Shown here: positions 1 to 5,535 of the stretch, one piece after another | Layout of the letters: every line of letters starts with the position of its first letter | Numbering within the stretch: the stretch's first letter is position 1 | Source of the DNA: Actinomycetota bacterium | GTDB lineage: Bacteria > Actinomycetota > CADDZG01 > WHSQ01 | Assembly: GCA_013695055.1 (NCBI GenBank) | Contig: JACDBF010000120.1 | Span: forward strand, 1 to 8,958 | DNA: 8,958 bases | Direction: 5' to 3' | Notes under the pieces: generated by a model | What the model was told of the DNA's origin: nothing | What the model saw: the letters and a program-made list of their open reading frames with translations, nothing else | Databases searched by the model: none | Translations under genes and position numbers: made by a program

Positions 1-513
1 GACACGGGCCAGCACCTTCATCGCGGCACGATCGTGGCCATGAAATGCATGGAGCGAGTCGACCAGGACCTCGCGCGCAACGAGGAGGTTGCCTACGGCT
101 ACATGTTGCACGACGTCGGCAAGATCGGCGTTCCCGACGAGATCCTCAATAAGCCGGGCCCCCTCGATCTGCAAGAGCGTGAGGTCATGCGCCGGCACCC
201 CGAGATGGGCATGAAGATCATCGAGCCGGTGGGCTTTTCGAAAGCCACGGCCGACGTCATTCTCAATCATCATGAGCGCTGGGACGGAACCGGCTATCCG
301 CATCGACTTCGCAGCGAGGAGATTCCTCTCTCAGCACGCGTGTTTGCGGTTGCCGACGCGTTCGACGCGATGACCTCGAACCGACCTTACCGGCCTGCCA
401 TGCCTCGGGATGACGCTCTCGGGTTCATCAGGGAATCCTCAGGGAGCGCCTACGACCCCGGCGTCGTCGACGAGTTCATCGACCTGACGACGCGCGAACC
501 GATCCTGATCTGA
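1..513 (+). CDS. HD-GYP domain phosphodiesterase, 3' part (start outside window)
   Basis: The reading frame is open from base 1 and ends at TGA 511-513, so only the C-terminal ~170 residues are seen. A GTG at 34 could be read as a start, but the residues before it (DTGQHLHRG) already look like the first helix of an HD-GYP domain, so the true start lies upstream. Visible motifs in order are the HD pair with HDVGKIGVPD (bases 109-138), RRHPEMG, NHHERWDGTGYP (GYP at 292-300) and VADAFDAMTSNRPYRPA. These are the metal-ligand and signature positions of HD-GYP proteins, which typically hydrolyse cyclic di-GMP and act in signalling. The protein ends soon after the domain. What precedes it (sensor, receiver or GAF domain) cannot be seen. 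A hairpin with a T-run follows, so it probably ends its transcription unit. The family call is firm; cyclic di-GMP as substrate is inferred. Confidence 0.92.
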   Translation, partial: DTGQHLHRGTIVAMKCMERVDQDLARNEEVAYGYMLHDVGKIGVPDEILNKPGPLDLQEREVMRRHPEMGMKIIEPVGFSKATADVILNHHERWDGTGYPHRLRSEEIPLSARVFAVADAFDAMTSNRPYRPAMPRDDALGFIRESSGSAYDPGVVDEFIDLTTREPILI

Positions 514-524
514 GGAGCGGCACA

Positions 525-547
525 GCACGGGTGCCCGTGCCGGTTTT
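525..547 (+). terminator. Probable intrinsic terminator after the HD-GYP gene
   Basis: A perfect 7-bp inverted repeat, GCACGGG (525-531) and CCCGTGC (534-540), is separated by TG and followed after CGG by TTTT (544-547). It begins 11 nt after the stop codon. An alternative wider pairing of the GGCAC at 519-523 with GTGCC at 537-541 is possible. The T-run is short but this is the most terminator-like site in the window. Confidence 0.6.
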
Positions 548-645
548 ACGGGTTGACGCTTTCCGCCCGAGGCCTCAGCCTGGTTTTCAGGTCCGTTTTG
601 TGCTTCTGTAGGAAGTAACTGCCAGATAGAGTTTGGGGGCCGCTA

Positions 646-1326
646 GTGCCGCAGCAGGAACGGCTTGCCCGCCTTCAGGACGAGCTCCACCGCATTCCCG
701 GCGTTCATAGCGCCCGGGTGGTGGGCAACGACGTGCCGTCTGAGATCCACATCGTGGCTTCAGCAGGCCGCCCACCCAAACAGCTCGTGCGCGACATCCA
801 GTCTCTGTCGGCGGCCGGCTTCTCCATGCCCATTGACCACCGCATCGTCTCGATCGTCCAGCTGCAGGACGCGCCTCAGCCCTCCGAGCCGCAAGCTCGC
901 CCCGACGTGGGGGCGGAGCCGGGACCGCAGAACCGGACGAGGCTGCCTCGCCGGCCGGTGTTGGAGAGGATCGTCCAGGCCAACAAGGGCGACCAGGGTT
1001 GGGTCAAGGTGACTCTGAGGTGGTCCGACGGCTCGACCAGCGAGGGGAGCGGGGCGGTCGGCTCCACGCGCGAAGCGCGCGCCAGGGGCGCAGCCGAGGC
1101 GCTCATCGGAGCGCTCGCTCCCGTGCTCGGCGCCCTAGGGGCGCGCCTCGATGTGGAGCACGTTGTTATCCACCGCCTGGGCACGTCCGACTCGGTCGCC
1201 GTGCGGGCTGCGCTGCATCAGCGCGGCTCGATCTCGCCCCTCATCGGCTCGGCCCTCGTCCACGACGACGCTGCGAGCGCGGCCGTCCGGGCCTTATTGC
1301 ACGCGATCAACCGAAAACTTCGCTAA
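646..1326 (+). CDS. Conserved two-domain protein of unknown function (226 aa)
   Basis: I do not recognise a named family. The start is GTG 646, because the frame has a stop at 616-618 and the only earlier candidate is a CTG; a G-run (635-639) sits 6 nt before the GTG as a weak ribosome site. Residues ~1-73 form a compact alpha/beta-looking domain containing SEIHIVASAGRPPKQLVRD and IDHRIVSIVQL, a pattern I associate with uncharacterised actinobacterial proteins. Residues ~74-103 are a Pro/Arg-rich linker. Residues ~104-226 make a second domain: beta-strand-like WVKVTLRWSDGSTSEGSG, an Ala/Arg-rich helix, then VEHVVIHRLG and a terminal helix ending NRKLR. The strand-strand-Ala-rich-helix order faintly recalls a dsRNA-binding fold, but I cannot support that as a call. 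No signal peptide, membrane segment or catalytic motif is visible. It has its own short upstream region (514-645) and a hairpin after its stop. Confidence 0.75.
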   Translation: MPQQERLARLQDELHRIPGVHSARVVGNDVPSEIHIVASAGRPPKQLVRDIQSLSAAGFSMPIDHRIVSIVQLQDAPQPSEPQARPDVGAEPGPQNRTRLPRRPVLERIVQANKGDQGWVKVTLRWSDGSTSEGSGAVGSTREARARGAAEALIGALAPVLGALGARLDVEHVVIHRLGTSDSVAVRAALHQRGSISPLIGSALVHDDAASAAVRALLHAINRKLR

Positions 1327-1358
1327 GCCCGCCAGCCCGCCGGCCCGCCAGCCCGCCG
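1327..1358. repeat. Four tandem 8-bp units, GCCCGCC(A/G)
   Basis: Directly after the TAA at 1324-1326 come GCCCGCCA, GCCCGCCG, GCCCGCCA and GCCCGCCG with no interruption, which is two exact copies of a 16-bp unit. The last bases run into the left arm of the 49-nt hairpin at 1355-1403. Such short GC-rich tandem arrays are prone to replication slippage; no function is evident. Confidence 0.8.
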
Positions 1359-1403
1359 AGTGGGTGTCAGGTGGCGCATACCGCCACTCACCACCCGCTC
1401 GGC
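1355..1403. terminator. Large imperfect hairpin between converging genes, possible bidirectional terminator
   Basis: The left arm GCCGAGTGGGTG (1355-1366) pairs with CACCCGCTCGGC (1392-1403), giving 12 bp with one G.T wobble. After a 4x4 internal loop (1367-1370 and 1388-1391), GTGGCG (1371-1376) pairs with CGCCAC (1382-1387) around a 5-nt loop. It lies 28 nt after the stop of the 646-1326 gene, and its right half overlaps the stop codon and last five codons (PSGW and the preceding T) of the converging DUF5317 gene. There is no T-run on either side, so if it terminates transcription it is not a classical intrinsic terminator. Confidence 0.5.
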
Positions 1404-1978
1404 GTGCGCGCTCGGGTTTGGACGTAGACAAGCCGGCCGATCCCCGCGATGAGCAAGAGATCGCCGATACTGAGCACCTCGCGACCTCGGGGTATTGGCA
1501 CGACGTCTCCGAGCCAGCCGAGCACGGTATGGGGGCCGAGGATCTCGTGCTCGATGCTCGCCTCGTTAGGGGCCCTCGGCGCCTTCGCGACCTCGACGGC
1601 CCGTTCCGAGACGGGCATGGCCCCGTTGGCCGCGATCACCAAGATGTTGAGAGCTAGGCCCGCCGCCATGAGCATCGTGCCTGGAAAGCGGCGGTTCAGG
1701 ACGATGAACAGGATGACGGCGGCGTTCGACCACACGATGATCGCCAGAGTCATGCGGTCCGAGATCCACTCCGGATGCCATGAGGTGAAGACGACCTGGA
1801 GAGCCAGGCCCCCGGCGAGAAGGCCCACCACGCGGAATTCGGTCGCCGCAAGCGCCTCGAACGACCCTCCGCGCGCCCGAGCGACGAGAGCCGCGCCGAC
1901 TCCGATGATCACGAGAGGGAGCACGTCGCCAGCATACGAAGCGGGGGCCGGATGTAGGAGAAGAATGGCCCTGAACAT
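1388..1978 (-). CDS. DUF5317-family integral membrane protein (196 aa)
   Basis: The function is unknown. The family call rests on conserved blocks seen here: ANGAMPVS (residues 117-124), WLGDVVPIP (155-163) and LSIGDLLLIAGI (169-180), together with a five-helix hydrophobic pattern. Likely membrane segments are residues ~18-34, 49-66, 76-94, 101-117 and 168-187, so it should sit in the cytoplasmic membrane. DUF5317 proteins are usually about this length and occur in Actinobacteria, Firmicutes and Chloroflexi. ATG 1978 is the only ATG near the front but has no clear ribosome site. An in-frame GTG at residue 19 (before LPLVIIGVG) is an alternative and would place the first helix at the N-terminus as in many relatives. 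It is divergent from mrp, with only 45 bp between the two starts, and converges on the 646-1326 gene. Confidence 0.85.
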   Translation of the reverse strand: MFRAILLLHPAPASYAGDVLPLVIIGVGAALVARARGGSFEALAATEFRVVGLLAGGLALQVVFTSWHPEWISDRMTLAIIVWSNAAVILFIVLNRRFPGTMLMAAGLALNILVIAANGAMPVSERAVEVAKAPRAPNEASIEHEILGPHTVLGWLGDVVPIPRGREVLSIGDLLLIAGIGRLVYVQTRARTPSGW

Positions 1979-2006
1979 CGCTTAACCTGGGAAGACACAC
2001 CTTTCC

Positions 2007-2012
2007 AAGGAG
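2007..2012 (+). promoter_or_regulatory. Ribosome binding site (AAGGAG) for mrp
   Basis: AAGGAG ends 11 nt before ATG 2024 and supports that start over the second in-frame ATG at 2030, which would be 17 nt away. The whole divergent spacer 1979-2023 is 45 bp, and I see no convincing -35/-10 pair in it for either gene. Confidence 0.6.
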
Positions 2013-2023
2013 TTGACCAATCC

Positions 2024-3172
2024 ATGGCCATGCCCACGAGAGATCAAGTATCCGCGCTGCTGGGAGAGATCCAGGACCCAGAGCTCCATCGCGGGCTAAA
2101 CGAGCTGAACATGGTTCGCAAGATCGCTATTGAAGGGACGCGCGTCACCGTTCTGATCGCTCTGACGATCCCGGGTTGTCCGCTGAAGGACTATTTCCAC
2201 ACGGTCATCCCGGCGAAGCTAACCCAGGGCTACCCCGACATCGGCCACGTCGAGGTCGAGCTCACCTCGATGACCGAGCAGGAGCGTCAGGCCTTGGTGG
2301 GTGGGCTTCGCAAGGACACGCCCGGGCCCTTTGCTCGCTCTGACTCATCCACCCAAGTCATAGCTGTGGGCTCGGGCAAGGGTGGCGTGGGCAAGTCGTC
2401 CACGTCGGTCAATCTGGCCGTCTCGCTGGCCAAGCTCGGTTACTCCGTGGGCCTGCTCGACGCCGATGTGTGGGGTTTCTCGGTGCCGCGCATGCTGGGC
2501 ATCCACGAGCGGCCCACCGTCGTGGGCGACATGATCATGCCTCCGGAGATGTTCGGCGTGAAGGTGGTCTCCATCGGTCTTTTCACCTCGGAGGACAACC
2601 CGGTCGTCTGGCGCGGCCCGATGCTCCACAAGGCGCTTCAGCAATTCCTTTCGGATGTTCACTGGGATGAGCCCGACTACTTGCTGGTCGACCTCCCCCC
2701 GGGCACCGGCGACGTGTCGATCTCGATAGCGCAGTTCCTGCCCGGAGCGGCGATGGTGATAGTCACGACTCCTCAAGCGGTGGCCGAGAAGGTCGCGCAG
2801 CGGGCGGGGTTCATGGCCGAGAAGACGGGGCTCGTCGTGGCCGGGGTGGTCGAAAACATGTCCTATTTCACCGGCGACGACGGCAAGCGCTACCACATCT
2901 TCGGCGAGGGCGGAGGTGCGCAGCTGGCGCAGCGCCTGCAGGTCCCGCTCATCGGCGAGATTCCGCTGAACCCGCGGATGCGTGAGCTGGCCGATGTCGG
3001 GGCGCCCATCGTGCTTCAAGATCCCGATTCCGACGCCGCCCAAGCCCTCGAGAGAACCGCCAAGGAGCTGGTCAACCTCCTCCCGGCCAAGCCCAAGCCG
3101 GCGAAGCGAATCTCGCTTCCCCTTCTTTCCATGGGCGCGGAAGCGGGGCACGCGCACGCCCACGGGCACTAA
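2024..3172 (+). CDS. mrp: Mrp/NBP35-family P-loop ATPase (iron-sulfur carrier type)
   Basis: This 382-aa cytoplasmic protein has an N-terminal MIP18/DUF59-like domain (residues ~5-85, with DPELHRGLNELNMV and TIPGCPLKD). An MRP ATPase domain follows, with a deviant Walker A GKGGVGKS at residues 118-125, then LLDADVWGFSVPRMLG, VWRGPMLHKALQQF and the DLPPGTGD switch. Mrp/ApbC proteins bind and hand over Fe-S clusters using a CxxC motif after the NMS block. Here that block reads VENMSYFTGDDGKRYHIFG, with no cysteine; the only Cys in the whole protein is C52 in the first domain. Mycobacterial Mrp, as I remember it, also lacks the pair. The C-terminus is unusual: a Lys/Pro stretch (AKPKPAKR) and a tail ending GHAHAHGH, four His in eight residues. 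It is the first gene of an operon, 3 nt upstream of deoC. The fold is certain; an Fe-S carrier role is less so given the missing ligands. Confidence 0.93.
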   Translation: MAMPTRDQVSALLGEIQDPELHRGLNELNMVRKIAIEGTRVTVLIALTIPGCPLKDYFHTVIPAKLTQGYPDIGHVEVELTSMTEQERQALVGGLRKDTPGPFARSDSSTQVIAVGSGKGGVGKSSTSVNLAVSLAKLGYSVGLLDADVWGFSVPRMLGIHERPTVVGDMIMPPEMFGVKVVSIGLFTSEDNPVVWRGPMLHKALQQFLSDVHWDEPDYLLVDLPPGTGDVSISIAQFLPGAAMVIVTTPQAVAEKVAQRAGFMAEKTGLVVAGVVENMSYFTGDDGKRYHIFGEGGGAQLAQRLQVPLIGEIPLNPRMRELADVGAPIVLQDPDSDAAQALERTAKELVNLLPAKPKPAKRISLPLLSMGAEAGHAHAHGH

Positions 3173-3175
3173 CTC

Positions 3176-4096
3176 ATGACGCGGGCGGTGTCCGAGGGTC
3201 CGGGAATCGTGGAGCGGATCGGGGGTTCGGTCGACGCCGTGGGCGTCGAACAGCGCGCCGCAGCCCTTGGAACCCGCTCCATCAAGAAAGAGGCGAAGCT
3301 GCTCGGGCTCGACCTCGCGATTCGCTGCTGCGACCTCACGACCTTGGAGGGGGCCGACTCGCCCGGCAAGATCGCCCAGCTCGCTTCTAAGGCGATCCGT
3401 CCGGCCCCCACCGATCCGTCCATCCCCCACGTGGCGGCCCTTTGTATCTACCCTCGCCTCGTCGCGCCCGCGGTCGCGGCGCTCGGCGACTCGGGCGTTG
3501 CCGTGGCATCGGTCGCGGGTGGATTCCCCTCCGGACAGGCCCCGCTCGATCACCGTCTGGCCGAGATAGAGGCCGCGGTCTCGGACGGAGCCGGCGAGAT
3601 CGACATCGTCATCAGCCGGGGCGCCCTTCTCGCCGGCGACCAAGACGCGGTCTATGAAGAGGTGAGCCGCGCGCGCGAAGCGTGTGGTTCCGCCCATCTC
3701 AAGGTGATACTCGAGACCGGCGAGCTCGCGAGCTACGATCGCATTCGGTGCGCGTCTTTGGTAGCTATGGCGGCGGGAGCCGATTTCATAAAGACTTCGA
3801 CCGGCAAGATCTCTCTTGCGTCGACCCATCCCACAGCGGTGGTGATGGCCGAGGCGATCCGCGACTTCGCCGAAGCCACGAGCCGGGCGGTGGGCCTCAA
3901 GGTTGCGGGCGGCATCAAGACGGCCAAAGAGGCGCTTCGTTACCTAGTAATCGTGAACGAGACTCTTGGAGAGGAGTGGCTCGATCCCGATCGTTTCCGC
4001 ATCGGGGCATCGTCGGTGTTGAATGACATCCTGATGCAGATCGATAAGCAGCGATCCGGCGTCTACTCGGATCCCGATCGTTACACGAAGGACTGA
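3176..4096 (+). CDS. deoC: Deoxyribose-phosphate aldolase
   Basis: This class I aldolase cleaves 2-deoxyribose-5-phosphate into glyceraldehyde-3-phosphate and acetaldehyde in the cytoplasm, the last step of deoxynucleoside breakdown. The Schiff-base lysine is K206 in DFIKTSTGK. The proton-relay lysine is K242 in GLKVAGGIKTAKEA, and the conserved acidic residue is D143 in EIDIVISRG. These match K167, K201 and D102 of the E. coli enzyme. At 306 aa it is longer than the E. coli protein (~259 aa). The extra N-terminal part (residues ~1-45, with GVEQRAAALGTRSIKKEAK) is typical of actinobacterial DeoC, as is the C-terminal SDPDRYTKD. ATG 3176 follows the mrp stop by 3 nt with no clear ribosome site, so translation is probably coupled. 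The next gene, an aldehyde dehydrogenase, begins 2 nt after the stop, which suggests that the acetaldehyde produced is oxidised on site. Confidence 0.96.
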   Translation: MTRAVSEGPGIVERIGGSVDAVGVEQRAAALGTRSIKKEAKLLGLDLAIRCCDLTTLEGADSPGKIAQLASKAIRPAPTDPSIPHVAALCIYPRLVAPAVAALGDSGVAVASVAGGFPSGQAPLDHRLAEIEAAVSDGAGEIDIVISRGALLAGDQDAVYEEVSRAREACGSAHLKVILETGELASYDRIRCASLVAMAAGADFIKTSTGKISLASTHPTAVVMAEAIRDFAEATSRAVGLKVAGGIKTAKEALRYLVIVNETLGEEWLDPDRFRIGASSVLNDILMQIDKQRSGVYSDPDRYTKD

Positions 4097-4098
4097 TA

Positions 4099-5535
4099 AT
4101 GCCGAGGTGGGACTACGCTCCGGCCCCCGAAGCGACCGACATCGTTACCGTCAAGGACACCTACGGGTTGTTCATAGGTGGCGAGGAAGTCGAACCGCTT
4201 TCGGGGGATTACTTCAAGACGATCAACCCCGCCACTGAAGAGGTGCTGGCCGCGATTCCAGAGGCAGGCCTCGAGGACATCGAGGCCGCGGTGGCCGCGG
4301 CGCGCAAAGCCGCGGGAACCTGGGCCGCGATCGCGCCGGCGGACAGAGCGAAGTATCTGTTCCGCATCGCGCGCGCCATGCAGGAGCGACAGCGGGAGCT
4401 CGCCGTGCTCGAGACTATGAACGGCGGCAAGCCCATCAAAGAGAGCCGCGATATCGACGTGCCCTTGGCCGGAGCGCACTTCTTCTACTACGCGGGATGG
4501 GCGGACAAGCTCGAGTTTGCTTTCCCGGGCCGGAATGCGGAGCCTCTGGGAGTATGCGCGCAGGTGATTCCATGGAACTTCCCATTGCTCATGCTCGCGT
4601 GGAAGATCGCACCGGCGCTCGCCACGGGCAACACCGTGGTGCTAAAGCCCGCCGAGACGACTCCGCTGACCGCGCTGTTGTTTGCACAGATATGCCACCA
4701 GGCCGGTTTGCCGGCCGGAGTCGTGAACATCGTCACCGGCGCCGGAGAGACGGGGGCCGCGCTCGTGAATCACCCCGGTGTCGACAAGGTCGCCTTCACG
4801 GGCTCGACCGAAGTCGGTAAGCAGATACAGCGCTCGCTCGCCGGAAGCGGCAAGCACCTTTCTTTGGAGCTGGGGGGAAAGGCCGCAAACATAGTGTTCG
4901 CCGACGCGCCCTTGGACCAGGCCGTCGAAGGAATCGTCAACGGCATCTTCTTCAATCAGGGACACGTGTGCTGCGCGGGCTCGCGCCTGCTGCTGCAGGA
5001 GTCGATCGCTACGCGCGTCGTGAGCAAGCTCAAGCGTCGTCTTTCCACTTTGCGCTTGGGCGATCCACTCGACAAGAACACCGACATCGGCGCGATCAAC
5101 TCGCGCGCCCAGCTCGATAAGATCAAGGAACTGGTGGGAGTCGGCGTCGATGAGGGGGCCGAGCTCTATCAGGCCCCTTGCGAGCTTCCCGAGCACGGCT
5201 TCTGGTTCCCTCCCACCGTCTTCACCGGAGTGTCACAATCTCACCGCATCGCGCAGGAGGAGATCTTCGGCCCGGTACTTTCCGTGCTTACCTTTCGCAC
5301 CGAAGACGAGGCAGTTGAGAAAGCCAACAACACGCCTTACGGCTTGTCCGCGGGAGTGTGGACCGACAAGGGCTCTCGCATCCTGTGGATGGCGGACCGG
5401 CTGAAGGCGGGCGTCGTATGGGCCAACACATTCAATCGCTTCGATCCCGCAAGCCCGTTCGGGGGCTTCAAAGAATCGGGATTCGGACGCGAAGGCGGGC
5501 GCCATGGCCTGGAGCCGTATGTGAGGCTGACCTGA
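4099..5535 (+). CDS. NAD(P)-dependent aldehyde dehydrogenase, catalytically complete subunit
   Basis: This 478-aa ALDH-superfamily enzyme most likely oxidises the acetaldehyde made by DeoC. The catalytic set is intact: N160 in PWNFP, cofactor lysine K183 in VVLKPAE, E257 in LELGGK and nucleophile C291 in GHVCCAGSR, with EEIFGPV and FGGFKESGFGRE further on. AAGGA (4088-4092, inside the end of deoC) lies 6 nt before ATG 4099 and supports this start. Two structural oddities stand out. Between WADK and EPLG there are only 10 residues, where ALDH2-type enzymes have about 18 forming the oligomerisation hairpin. The protein also stops at GLEPYVRLT, without the usual tail resembling EVKTV-WV. Both missing elements appear in the next gene, which overlaps it by 1 nt (TGATG). 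From memory, Streptomyces carries the same deoC-ALDH-short ALDH order. Exact substrate and NAD versus NADP preference cannot be read from the sequence. Confidence 0.95.
   Translation: MPRWDYAPAPEATDIVTVKDTYGLFIGGEEVEPLSGDYFKTINPATEEVLAAIPEAGLEDIEAAVAAARKAAGTWAAIAPADRAKYLFRIARAMQERQRELAVLETMNGGKPIKESRDIDVPLAGAHFFYYAGWADKLEFAFPGRNAEPLGVCAQVIPWNFPLLMLAWKIAPALATGNTVVLKPAETTPLTALLFAQICHQAGLPAGVVNIVTGAGETGAALVNHPGVDKVAFTGSTEVGKQIQRSLAGSGKHLSLELGGKAANIVFADAPLDQAVEGIVNGIFFNQGHVCCAGSRLLLQESIATRVVSKLKRRLSTLRLGDPLDKNTDIGAINSRAQLDKIKELVGVGVDEGAELYQAPCELPEHGFWFPPTVFTGVSQSHRIAQEEIFGPVLSVLTFRTEDEAVEKANNTPYGLSAGVWTDKGSRILWMADRLKAGVVWANTFNRFDPASPFGGFKESGFGREGGRHGLEPYVRLT

Noticed and set aside
34..36. GTG 34 as the true start of the HD-GYP gene
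   Set aside because: In-frame residues before it continue the HD-GYP first helix, so this would truncate the domain.
553..581. TTGACG at 553-558 as a -35 promoter element for the 646-1326 gene
   Set aside because: No acceptable -10 hexamer lies 16-19 nt downstream; one hexamer alone is not enough.
1449..1985. 178-codon open frame on the plus strand opposite the DUF5317 gene
   Set aside because: The minus strand encodes DUF5317 blocks and coherent membrane segments; the plus-strand translation is low-complexity Arg/Ala/Pro.
2345..3829. 494-codon open frame on the minus strand opposite mrp and deoC
   Set aside because: It lies antisense to two clearly conserved genes, is rich in Arg/His/Gly with no domain pattern, and is what G/C third-position bias produces opposite real genes.
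5358..5534. Upstream extension of the 279-aa ALDH homologue
   Set aside because: The extra residues do not resemble an ALDH, lie inside the preceding gene, and ATG 5535 with GAGG 8 nt upstream matches the normal N-terminus.
5358..5535. Programmed -1 frameshift joining the two ALDH genes
   Set aside because: No X XXY YYZ slippery heptamer in the correct frame was found; the G-run at 5460-5464 is only five long. Reinitiation at TGATG explains the junction.
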